A stretch of 64,000 nucleotides of DNA from Desulfolinea sp050305405 (lineage in GTDB: Bacteria > Chloroflexota > Anaerolineae > Anaerolineales > Villigracilaceae), in the NCBI GenBank assembly GCA_050305405.1, contig JBNLFG010000004.1, positions 124,001 to 188,000 on the forward strand, written 5' to 3'. Shown here piece by piece: positions 56,530 through 64,000 of the stretch; positions within the stretch are counted from its first letter, which is position 1, and each line of letters starts with the position of its first letter. Made by a program: the position numbers and the translations under genes. The notes under the pieces are model-generated. The model was not told the DNA's origin. It was given only the letters and a program-made list of their open reading frames with translations, and did no database searches.

Positions 56530-56898
56530 ATGGGTACTAATCCGATCAATCTTGCAGTACGCTTCGTGCTCGAACTCACGGCACTCTACGCGTTCGGTTC
56601 CTGGGGCTGGACAGAACACGAAGGCGCTCTGCGTTTCATCCTGGCTATCGGGCTGCCGATTCTGGCGATGGCTTTGTGGGGCACTTTTGCCGTGCCTGAC
56701 GATCCCAGCCGCTCGGGCAAAGCGCCAGTCCCCGTTGCGGGAATCATTCGCCTTGCCTTGGAATTGGCCTTCTTCGCAGCAGCGACCTGGGCTTTTTTCG
56801 CTTCAGACCGATCAAGTTTGGGAACGATATTTGGGATCGTGTTTTTCGTCCACTATCTCATTTCCTGTGATCGGATCGTGTGGCTTTTAAAGCAATAA
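56530..56898 (+). CDS. DUF2568 (YrdB-like) small membrane protein
   Basis: A 122-aa protein with four TM helices. It has the family signature NLAVRFVLELTALYAFGSWGW, ALWGTFAVPDDPSRSGKAPVPVAG and IIRLALELAFFAAATWAF. The ATG follows AAGGAAAGGC. It is 16 bases downstream of the MazF-like gene. Function of the family is unknown; the inverted membrane duplication (two similar pairs of helices) is typical. Confidence 0.85.
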   Translation: MGTNPINLAVRFVLELTALYAFGSWGWTEHEGALRFILAIGLPILAMALWGTFAVPDDPSRSGKAPVPVAGIIRLALELAFFAAATWAFFASDRSSLGTIFGIVFFVHYLISCDRIVWLLKQ

Positions 56899-57009
56899 TG
56901 CTTCAACGGGCCTTCTGATTCTCATGCAAAACTTCATTCATATATCCCCCGTTAAGCACTTTCTAATTTTGTATGTTTTACAGGTCTTGATATCTCAAAA
57001 GGAGACGAT

Positions 57010-57882
57010 ATGCGCGTTTTATTAACAGGTGGTTCAGGCGATTTAGGTCATGTACTCTCGAAAGAATTGGATGAGCGTGGCGATATTCCCCTTCGTATGG
57101 ACGTGCGCCCGCCTATGAGCGAGCGCGGCGTCTACATCAACGGTTCGATTCTGGATCGACCTTTATTGCGGCAAAGCATGGAAGGCGTGGACTGCGTTGT
57201 CCATATCGCTGCCTGGCACGGTTTCCACGAATTCACGAAGCAAAAAGATGTCTATGACTTCTGGGAGCTGAATGTGACCGGCACCTTTTATGTCCTGCAA
57301 ACGGCCGTAGAAGCGAATGTCAAGAAGATCGTTCACATTTCAAGCGAAAGCGTGCTGGATTGGTCGGATATCTACGGGCATACCAAAGTGCTCGGCGAAG
57401 AAATGGTACGCACCTATGCCCAACGTCATGGACTGGAAATTATCGTCCTGCGACCGAGAGCATTTATCCCATATTGGAATAAGGCGACTTACAGTTCTTT
57501 TATCGAATGGGCGCAATGGTTTTGGAAGGGTGCTGTCCACATTGACGATGTAAATCAGGCGGTCATCCAAGCCATTGACCTGTTGGCGCAAAAGTCGCTC
57601 CCATCACCGCTGACCCTAACCGTTGATGGGGCATACGAATACACGGCTGACGATCTCAACAATTGGGATGCAAACGGCGCAGGCACAACATTCAAGAAAT
57701 ACTATGCCGAATACTATGATTTGGCGCTAAAGCATGGGCTTGATCCTGCTCAACAACCAACCATATTAGATATTACGGAAACCCGTCAGCAGTTGGGCTA
57801 CGATCCGCAATACAGTTTGAGAAATTTGCTGATGGAATTAGAGCAGTTTGGCGTTGATGGGCCTCCACCTCCAGCCTTTTGA
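57010..57882 (+). CDS. NAD(P)-dependent epimerase/dehydratase (extended SDR)
   Basis: Rossmann-fold enzyme of 290 aa. The cofactor loop is VLLTGGSGDLGHVLSKEL (GxxGxxG), VVHIAAWHG sits at the expected strand, and the active-site pair is YGHTK (YxxxK), preceded by HISSESVL. AKKxH and VLRPRAF fit sugar or steroid epimerases of the extended SDR group. The ATG follows AAAAGGAG. It is 13 bases before an AEC transporter gene. Substrate unknown. Confidence 0.88.
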   Translation: MRVLLTGGSGDLGHVLSKELDERGDIPLRMDVRPPMSERGVYINGSILDRPLLRQSMEGVDCVVHIAAWHGFHEFTKQKDVYDFWELNVTGTFYVLQTAVEANVKKIVHISSESVLDWSDIYGHTKVLGEEMVRTYAQRHGLEIIVLRPRAFIPYWNKATYSSFIEWAQWFWKGAVHIDDVNQAVIQAIDLLAQKSLPSPLTLTVDGAYEYTADDLNNWDANGAGTTFKKYYAEYYDLALKHGLDPAQQPTILDITETRQQLGYDPQYSLRNLLMELEQFGVDGPPPPAF

Positions 57883-57895
57883 AGCAACTTGTGAA

Positions 57896-58795
57896 ATGAA
57901 CAATTTCTTCATCATCCTGCCCCTGCTCCTGATCGGCATGGGCATCAAACGCCTATCCGTCTTCCCCAAAGAGACCGGCAACGTCCTCAACCTGATCGTC
58001 ATCTACGTCTCGCTGCCTGCGCTGATCCTACTTAAAATCCCACAATTAGTTTTTTCAAAAGACCTGCTCGTCCCAACCCTCATGCCCTGGGGGATGCTCG
58101 TCTTTTCCGCTGCGCTGGTTTTGCTGCTCGCCAAATCCCTGCGCTGGGATCGCGCCACAACGGGCTGCCTGCTGCTGCTCGTCCCACTTGGCAACACCTC
58201 CTTCCTCGGCATCCCGATGACGCGCGCCTTCTTCGGCGAGCAAGCCACGCCCTACGCCTTGCTCTACGACCAACTCGGTTCTTTCCTCGCTTTGGCAACC
58301 TACGGCTCACTCATCCTCGCCCTTTACGGCAGGGGGAGCAGCAAACCAAGCGTCCAAAGCGTACTAAAAAAGGTCGCCACCTTCCCCCCTTTTATCGCGC
58401 TCGTACTCGCCTTCTTGCTAAAATCCTTCTCCTATCCGCCCATCGTCACCGATCTTTTGGATATGCTCTCTGCGACCCTGATCCCACTCGTGATGATCCC
58501 CGTCGGCTACCAGCTTCAACTCAAGATGGATAAAGCGGTACTCTCCCAGCTTTCAGTGGGTCTCGTTATCAAGCTGATTATCGCCCCTATGGCAGCTCTG
58601 CTCTTCACCCGTTTAATCGGCTTGGATGGCGAACTCGTACGCGTCTCCATCTTCGAAGCCGGAATGCCGCCGATGGTCTCCGCAGGCGCATTGGCGATAT
58701 TGGACGATCTATCCCCGCCGCTGGCAGCCGCCTTGGTCGGGATTGGGATTATCGTCAGCTTTGTCACGCTCCCGTTACTCTTTCAACTGCTCTAA
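57896..58795 (+). CDS. AEC family transporter (auxin efflux carrier-like)
   Basis: A 299-aa integral membrane protein with about ten TM helices. It starts NNFFIILPLLLIGMGIKRLSVF, with a VPLGNTSFLGIPMTRAFFG motif (NtsflGiP) and GMPPMVSAGALAILDDLSPPLAAALVGIGI in the second half, as in AEC permeases for malate/malonate or amino acids. ATG 57896 lies after the SDR stop; the open frame begins earlier only by overlap. Substrate cannot be told. A hairpin repeat follows before secA. Confidence 0.88.
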   Translation: MNNFFIILPLLLIGMGIKRLSVFPKETGNVLNLIVIYVSLPALILLKIPQLVFSKDLLVPTLMPWGMLVFSAALVLLLAKSLRWDRATTGCLLLLVPLGNTSFLGIPMTRAFFGEQATPYALLYDQLGSFLALATYGSLILALYGRGSSKPSVQSVLKKVATFPPFIALVLAFLLKSFSYPPIVTDLLDMLSATLIPLVMIPVGYQLQLKMDKAVLSQLSVGLVIKLIIAPMAALLFTRLIGLDGELVRVSIFEAGMPPMVSAGALAILDDLSPPLAAALVGIGIIVSFVTLPLLFQLL

Positions 58796-58804
58796 AAAAC
58801 ATTT

Positions 58805-58863
58805 ACCGCAGAGATTTTCTCTTTTTTCTTCTCAAACTCTGTGAACTCCGTGTTCTCTGTGGT
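58805..58863. repeat. Hairpin repeat upstream of secA
   Basis: ACCGCAGAG (58805-58813) pairs with CTCTGTGGT (58855-58863). The right half (CTCTGTGAACTCCGTGTTCT) is the reverse complement family of the unit inside the acylase gene at 54812 and of the arms framing the GxxExxY gene. Confidence 0.7.
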
Positions 58864-58918
58864 GAAATTCTCTTCCAACGTTAACGAAACCCCTACGTTT
58901 TGACACTTTTCTCTCTGT

Positions 58919-58924
58919 TATAAT
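58919..58924 (+). promoter_or_regulatory. -10 box for secA
   Basis: TATAAT 21 bases before the secA ATG. A TTGACA is present at 58900-58905, but the gap is only 13 bases, so the -35 pairing is doubtful. Confidence 0.5.
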
Positions 58925-58945
58925 CGCCCTTCGAAAGGGACGATT

Positions 58946-61900
58946 ATGTTAAAGAAATTTGTTAGTATTTTCGGGGGCGACCCCAACCAAAAAAGAATCG
59001 ATGAACTGGCTAAAATGGCGGCCGAAGTTAATGCCCTTGAGCCGGTTTTTGAGCAATTAAGTGACGCCGAACTGCGCGCAAAAACCGATCAGTTCCGTGC
59101 CAAAATTCAAGATGCGGTCGAGGGTTTTGAGCTCGGCAGCGACGAATATATCAAAGCCGAGCAGGATGCCCTGAACGAGCTTCTCTTCGAAGCCTTCGCC
59201 GTTGTGCGCGAAGCCTCGAAGCGTACCCTCGGGATGCGGCATTACGATGTCCAGCTCATCGGCGGGATTACCATTCACCGTGGTGAAGTTGCCGAGATGA
59301 AAACAGGCGAGGGCAAGACCCTCGTCGGGACGTTACCGGTGTATCTAAATGCGCTCACAGGCCGTGGTGTGCATCTCATCACCGTCAACGATTATCTCGC
59401 TCGCCGTGACCCGCGCTGGATGGGCCCGATCTACGATTTCCTTGGCTTGAGTGTCGGCATTTTGCAATCTGCATCCACAACAGAGAATGGCAAAAAGGCC
59501 TACCTCTACGACCCCGGCAAAGAATCCACCCAGGAAGATCAACATCAACTCAAGCTCGTCGACCGTAAGGAAGCCTACGCAGCCGACATCACCTACGGCA
59601 CAAACTCCGAATTCGGTTTCGATTATCTGCGCGATAACATGGCGATGACGCTTGCACGCCGTGTGCAGCGTGGTCATTATTTCGCCATCATCGATGAGGT
59701 CGACAACGTCCTCGTTGATGAAGCGCGTACCCCGCTCATTATCTCCGGTCCCTCCCAGGGTGATATGGGCGACTACACCCGCATGGCACAGGTTGCCCGC
59801 CAGTTGCGCGCCGAAGATTACGAGATCAACGAGCGCGACCGCAGCATTGCCCTAACCGAGATCGGGATTGCGCATGTGGAAGAGTTGCTCGGTGAACCGC
59901 TGAGCGATCCCGAGCGTCCTGAAGATGTGACCCCTGAACAAGCCCGCCTTTTAGGGTATCTTGAACAGGCTCTGCGCGCAGAATATCTCTTCAAACGCAA
60001 CAAGGACTATTTGGTGCAGGGCGGCAAGGTCGTCATCGTCGATGAGCACACCGGTCGTCTGATGGCCGGTCGCCGCTGGTCGGATGGTCTCCACCAGGCT
60101 GTTGAAGCCAAAGAAGGCACCAAGATCGAGCCCGAAAACATCACCTACGCCACCGTCACCCTGCAGAACTACTTCCGTATGTACAACAAGCTCGCAGGCA
60201 TGACCGGTACCGCGCTAACCGAAGCCGAAGAATTCGACAAAATTTACAGTCTCGAAGTGCTGCCCATCCCCACCAACCTTGAATACCAGGCAGCCAACGA
60301 AGCCTATGCCATTGAATCTCGCACAGCCAAAGAGCCCGACACAGGCTACGTATACACCTACTATGCTCCCGAGGGTGCCCCTGCTGACTATGAGCCCGAA
60401 CTTTGGAAGCGCAAAGATTACCCCGATTCGATCTACCGTACCGTAGAAGCCAAACTCAGGGCGATTGTCAAGGAAGCCGCGCATTTCTATGTGATCGGAC
60501 GCCCGCAATTGGTCGGGACCACATCGGTGGCTTCATCGGATCGCCTGTCGGGACGCTTGCATGCTGACCCCGTACGTCGTCTCCTGCAAACATTGCTGAT
60601 CCGCTACCGCTGGATGGAAGCAAATGACCGCGAAGAGGACGGCCGTGCGATTGCCGAACTGCAACCGCTTTACGAACCCCTCGAGCAGATCACACCAACC
60701 ATGCTGCGCGAATTTGCCAAACCGCTCGGCATGTCCATCAACCCCGCCGACCCGGATAATATCCCCGCTCTGCTTGATATTCTCTACCTGAGCGAAAAAG
60801 ACATCCCGCGTCTTGAAGAACTGATCAAAGGCGGCATTCCACACAACGTGTTGAATGCACGCAAGCATACTGAAGAGAGTCAGATCATCGCGGGTGCCGG
60901 CGCGTTCGGCGCAGTCACCATCGCCACCAATATGGCTGGACGTGGTGTCGACATCAAGCTCGGTGGCGATATTGCCGAGGAAATTCTGACCACCGTTAAC
61001 CGCGTGCTCAGTAAGAATAATGTGGATAATTACTACAACTTGACGCTCGAAGAACAGCGTCAGGTTTTGCTCGGGCGCGATGACATCGACTACGGCATCT
61101 ACGAAGCCGAGATCAAACTCTTCCTGCAATACTTTGAAGAAATGGAACATGTCAAAACCGTTGGTGGTTTGCACGTCATCGGCTCAGAACGCCACGATGC
61201 ACGCCGCATCGACAACCAGTTGCGCGGTCGTGCCGGACGTCAGGGCGACCCCGGTTCATCGCGCTTCTTCCTCTCCCTCGAAGATGACCTGATGCGTCTC
61301 TTTGGCGGCGATCAAGTTGGCAATCTGATGCAGCGCCTCAACGTGGATGACACCCTCCCGCTCGAAAACAAGATCGTTTCCAATATCATCGAACAATCCC
61401 AGCAACGTGTCGAAGGCGCGAACTTCGATGTCCGCGAACACCTGCTCGACTACGACAACGTGCTCAACGCCCAGCGTGAACGCATCTATGCCCAACGTGA
61501 TCGCGTCTTCACCAAAGAAGACCTGAGCGAAGATGTTGACGGCATGTTGCGCATGGAAGTTGAGAAACGCGTCCACGCCGCGCTTGCCGAAGAAGAGGAA
61601 GGCCCCTGGCGTTTGCTGGCCTGGGCGGAAGGCGTGCAGCCCTCCTTCACCGACCGCGACGACGCGCTTTTCCCCTCCTTCAGCCTGAAGCTGCTCCTCG
61701 ATAGATTTGACGAGAATGAAGACCCCCAAGCCGCCATTCTGACGCTCTTGCGCGAAACGATTGATGCAGAACAGGGGCATCTCTTCAAAGCCATCGAAAC
61801 TCTCGTTTACCGCACCGGCGACAACTTTGAAAGTCAGCTTCAGGAACGCCTTGACCTGTTGGATACCTTCATCCAAACACGCGAAGAAAACGAAGAACTC

Positions 61901-62986
61901 CAGCGCCCGCAAGACATCCTGAACGAACTCAACAGCCTTGTCCACCTACCGCTGAAGCTTACCAACAACGAACTGCGTATCCTCGCTGACGATCCCTACG
62001 AACTCGAAGACGAATTACGTGAAAAGATCGAAGCTCAACTCAAAAAGACCAGCCTAACACGTCTGATCGGCTCAATCGAATATCGCCTGCAACAATCGCT
62101 CGAACTTGACATGAACGACCTGCTGGCAATGGATTGGGGCGAGGCTGAAAAAGACATCGTTGAGGCAGCCGACCAATCCCTCGAATCGCGCCTTGAATCT
62201 CTCGCCGGAGAAGACGGTCAACTCGCACGGGACCTGGCATCCGCACTTAAACGGGAACCTGTCGAAGTCTGGAACGATACGGCAAAAGCCCGTCTCCTGA
62301 TCGGCCTTGCACAGGGTGTCCGCAGCGGTTTTGATCGCCGCACCCACAAACAAGTCCAGCAAACCTACGTACGCTTCCAATATAGCTATCTCGCTGCGCA
62401 AAGTCTCGTCAATCGCGAGGCGGAGGAATTGATCGATGAAGTGATGGATCATTTTGACGCCGCGCAAGAAGCGCTGCAGGATGCCTGGGGCACAGTACAG
62501 TGGAACGAAAAAGCAACCAACGCCGCCACGCTTGCGGACATTGGGCCTGCTGCCGCTATCTTGGGCGATGATTTTGCCGAGACATCTCCCGCCAACCTCA
62601 GCGACGAGCAGCGTGAAACGCTCATCGCCGAACTGGGTCACCAGCGTCTGAACGAAATTCAGCGTGAGTTGCTGCTGCGTGCCATTACCGATCAATGGGT
62701 CGAATACCTGACGAAGGTTGAAGCCCTGCGCGTCTCGATTGGTTTGGAAGCCTACGCACAACGCGACCCACTGGTACAATATAGACGGCAGGCCTCCGAG
62801 ATGTTCCAGCAACTGATGAGCGATATCCGCTCGCAGGTGGTCAGCCGTGTCTTTGCCTACCAGCCGCGTCGCTGGAACGCCAGCCCGCTTGGTGCTATGG
62901 AAGCCGCTACATCTGCAAGCAGTAAGGCAACGGCGTCTGCCAAACCAACCAAAACAAAGAAGAAGCGCCGCAGACATAAAAAGTAA
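58946..62986 (+). CDS. secA: Preprotein translocase ATPase SecA, very long form
   Basis: ATPase motor for Sec export, 1346 aa (usual length 800-950). NBD1 has GEGKT at 121-125 and DEVDNVLVDEARTPLIISG near 250, with the preprotein-binding region after it. NBD2 has GTTSVASSDRLSG (about 531) then about 90 extra residues before GGIPHNVLNARKHTEESQIIAGAGAFG, TNMAGRGVDIKLGGD and QLRGRAGRQGDPGSSRFF. The helical wing is expanded by about 250 residues between RVHAALAEEEE (about 875) and LLLRAITDQWVEYLTKVEALR (about 1241). The C-terminal zinc motif is replaced by a Lys/Arg-rich tail. All ATPase motifs are intact, so it should be functional. Confidence 0.95.
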   Translation: MLKKFVSIFGGDPNQKRIDELAKMAAEVNALEPVFEQLSDAELRAKTDQFRAKIQDAVEGFELGSDEYIKAEQDALNELLFEAFAVVREASKRTLGMRHYDVQLIGGITIHRGEVAEMKTGEGKTLVGTLPVYLNALTGRGVHLITVNDYLARRDPRWMGPIYDFLGLSVGILQSASTTENGKKAYLYDPGKESTQEDQHQLKLVDRKEAYAADITYGTNSEFGFDYLRDNMAMTLARRVQRGHYFAIIDEVDNVLVDEARTPLIISGPSQGDMGDYTRMAQVARQLRAEDYEINERDRSIALTEIGIAHVEELLGEPLSDPERPEDVTPEQARLLGYLEQALRAEYLFKRNKDYLVQGGKVVIVDEHTGRLMAGRRWSDGLHQAVEAKEGTKIEPENITYATVTLQNYFRMYNKLAGMTGTALTEAEEFDKIYSLEVLPIPTNLEYQAANEAYAIESRTAKEPDTGYVYTYYAPEGAPADYEPELWKRKDYPDSIYRTVEAKLRAIVKEAAHFYVIGRPQLVGTTSVASSDRLSGRLHADPVRRLLQTLLIRYRWMEANDREEDGRAIAELQPLYEPLEQITPTMLREFAKPLGMSINPADPDNIPALLDILYLSEKDIPRLEELIKGGIPHNVLNARKHTEESQIIAGAGAFGAVTIATNMAGRGVDIKLGGDIAEEILTTVNRVLSKNNVDNYYNLTLEEQRQVLLGRDDIDYGIYEAEIKLFLQYFEEMEHVKTVGGLHVIGSERHDARRIDNQLRGRAGRQGDPGSSRFFLSLEDDLMRLFGGDQVGNLMQRLNVDDTLPLENKIVSNIIEQSQQRVEGANFDVREHLLDYDNVLNAQRERIYAQRDRVFTKEDLSEDVDGMLRMEVEKRVHAALAEEEEGPWRLLAWAEGVQPSFTDRDDALFPSFSLKLLLDRFDENEDPQAAILTLLRETIDAEQGHLFKAIETLVYRTGDNFESQLQERLDLLDTFIQTREENEELQRPQDILNELNSLVHLPLKLTNNELRILADDPYELEDELREKIEAQLKKTSLTRLIGSIEYRLQQSLELDMNDLLAMDWGEAEKDIVEAADQSLESRLESLAGEDGQLARDLASALKREPVEVWNDTAKARLLIGLAQGVRSGFDRRTHKQVQQTYVRFQYSYLAAQSLVNREAEELIDEVMDHFDAAQEALQDAWGTVQWNEKATNAATLADIGPAAAILGDDFAETSPANLSDEQRETLIAELGHQRLNEIQRELLLRAITDQWVEYLTKVEALRVSIGLEAYAQRDPLVQYRRQASEMFQQLMSDIRSQVVSRVFAYQPRRWNASPLGAMEAATSASSKATASAKPTKTKKKRRRHKK

Positions 62987-62997
62987 ATTTCTTTTCA

Positions 62998-63028
62998 GGC
63001 AGTGAGTATTTTGAAAATACTCACTGCC
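62998..63028 (+). terminator. Hairpin after secA
   Basis: GGCAGTGAGTATTTT and its inverse AAATACTCACTGCC form a near-perfect 31-base palindrome 11 bases after the secA stop. It lacks a T tract, so termination would be imperfect and adenosine deaminase may be read through. Confidence 0.5.
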
Positions 63029-63048
63029 ATTCTCACCACCTCCCTCAC

Positions 63049-64000
63049 ATGCGCGATTACGCACCCACCTCCTCACTGAATATTTTCCTCGTCCTGCCAA
63101 AGGCGGAATTACACCGTCATCTGGAGGGATCGCTGCGCCTTGAAACAATGCTCGATATTGCCCGCAAGCACGGGCTGACCGTACCTGCCAGCATCCTGCG
63201 CTTGAGCGGACTTGTTCAAGTAGGCGATGAGGAACCTTATACGTTTAGCAACTTCCTCGACAAATTCAAAACCCTGCGCCTTTTCTACCGCTCGCCCGAA
63301 GTGATCGAACGTGTTACCCGCGAAGCAATCGAAGATGCTGCTCGCGATAATGTCCGCTATATGGAGTTGCGTTTCACGCCCGTTGCGCTGAGCCGCGCTG
63401 AACGTTTTCCGCTCCATGATGTAATGGATTGGGTCTGCACCAGCGCACAAGAGACTGCCGATCAGTTTGGTATCACCGTCAAGTTGATCGCCAGCGTGAA
63501 TCGCCACGAGAGCACCGATCTCGCCGAGCAGGTCGCATGGCTGGCCGCCGATTATCAAGACAAGGGCATCGTTGGGCTGGATATTGCCGGAAATGAAGCC
63601 GAATTCCCAGGCACGCCTTTTGCACCGATCTTCCGCGAGGCGAAGGAGTCCGGGTTGCACATCACTGTCCACGCGGGGGAATGGGGCGGGCCAGCCAATG
63701 TCCAAGAGGCAATCGAAGTTTTAGGCGCCGACCGAATCGGTCATGGCGTGCGCGTCCTTGAAGATCCAAACGTGGTGGCCTTGGCAAAGGAACGCGGCAC
63801 GGTTTTCGAGGTTTGCGTGACGAGCAATTACCAATCCGGCGTAACACCAACGCTCAAGGAGCATCCCCTGCGAGCAATGTGCGAAGCGGGGCTAATTACC
63901 ACGATCAACACCGATGATCCCAGTATTTCACGTATCTCACTAAGCGGTGAATACCAGATGATTAACCATCAACTCGGGTTTCCTCTCGCCGAATTAAAAG
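63049..64000 (+). CDS. add: Adenosine deaminase (partial, runs off the right edge)
   Basis: Converts adenosine to inosine; 317 codons are present and no stop is reached before the window ends. The metal ligands are in AELHRHLEGSL (HxH), TVHAGEWGG (His), DRIGHGVRV (His and nearby Glu) and TINTDDPSI (Asp pair). The start ATG is at 63049 (MRDYAPTSS); no strong Shine-Dalgarno precedes it. The purine salvage theme matches xpt and guaA elsewhere in the window. Distinguishing Add from the adenine deaminase type needs the missing C-terminus. Confidence 0.9.
   Translation, partial: MRDYAPTSSLNIFLVLPKAELHRHLEGSLRLETMLDIARKHGLTVPASILRLSGLVQVGDEEPYTFSNFLDKFKTLRLFYRSPEVIERVTREAIEDAARDNVRYMELRFTPVALSRAERFPLHDVMDWVCTSAQETADQFGITVKLIASVNRHESTDLAEQVAWLAADYQDKGIVGLDIAGNEAEFPGTPFAPIFREAKESGLHITVHAGEWGGPANVQEAIEVLGADRIGHGVRVLEDPNVVALAKERGTVFEVCVTSNYQSGVTPTLKEHPLRAMCEAGLITTINTDDPSISRISLSGEYQMINHQLGFPLAELK

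Noticed and set aside
62072..63148. A 358-codon frame on the minus strand across the end of secA
   Set aside because: It is the shadow of secA; the plus frame has all SecA motifs and the minus translation has none.
1..64000. tRNA, rRNA genes and CRISPR arrays
   Set aside because: I saw no cloverleaf with a matching T-arm, no rRNA core sequence, and no regular spacer-repeat array; the repeats found are isolated pairs.

Overview
This 64 kb window looks like the chromosome of a Gram-positive-walled or monoderm-like bacterium, and the gene content best fits Chloroflexota, probably an Anaerolineae-type lineage. That assignment is inference from the mix of a very long SecA, lipoproteins with Thr/Pro-rich linkers, GAF-rich signalling proteins, a Tat-targeted Rieske protein with a split cytochrome b, no outer-membrane genes, and many short hairpin repeats. 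No 16S rRNA, tRNA or other decisive marker is present. Both strands are densely coding, in short operons closed by clear intrinsic terminators.

Layout. 1-9.5 kb: a sensory cluster with a REC-PAS-GAF3-HD-GYP phosphodiesterase, two single-domain response regulators, an NMT1/THI5-type binding lipoprotein translationally coupled to a membrane histidine kinase, a decayed receiver fragment, and a REC-PAS-GGDEF diguanylate cyclase. The cluster can both make and destroy c-di-GMP. 9.5-12.4 kb (minus): an FAD oxidoreductase and a flippase-like membrane protein, separated by a GxxExxY gene framed by inverted repeat arms. 12.5-16 kb: redoxin, a cNMP-binding/bPH membrane protein and a lipoprotein. 16-23.6 kb (minus): a probable maf-PBP-rsgA-holB-PGI/PMI-glycosyltransferase transcription unit. 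23.6-26.8 kb: xpt, a HIT protein, a GIY-YIG gene bracketed by near-identical repeats, and guaA carrying an in-frame palindrome. 26.9-32.3 kb: accessory genes (AT-rich orphan, PadR/DUF2812 pair, GNAT, two tandem membrane paralogues). 32.3-35.3 kb: a VWA-like/FHA-like membrane protein coupled to a PP2C phosphatase.

35.3-41.8 kb: cupin, FMN reductase, recF, def (minus), then dnaN and a PEP/pyruvate-binding protein (plus). 42-46 kb (minus): a GAF histidine kinase and an ArsR(SdpR)-SdpI-SdpI-CPBP protease operon with a perfect operator palindrome. 46-52.4 kb: divergent respiratory operons, a bc-type complex (Rieske, cytochrome b N-half, cytochrome b C-half fused to two c-type hemes) and succinate dehydrogenase sdhCDAB, with nested GTCAC half-sites between them. 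52.4-58.8 kb: a membrane-anchored cytochrome c, a penicillin acylase family hydrolase, a HEAT-like protein, an orphan MazF/PemK, DUF2568, an SDR and an AEC transporter. 58.9-64 kb: a 1346-residue SecA and an adenosine deaminase cut by the window edge.

The most unusual theme is mobile-looking small repeats. Two small nuclease-fold genes (GxxExxY and GIY-YIG) sit inside their own repeat pairs, and repeat units of the same kind have landed in frame inside guaA and the acylase and supply stop codons to neighbouring genes. Other hairpin families recur in intergenic spaces. The second theme is signalling: the c-di-GMP cluster, the orphan Sdp-immunity-like operon and the FHA/PP2C pair.
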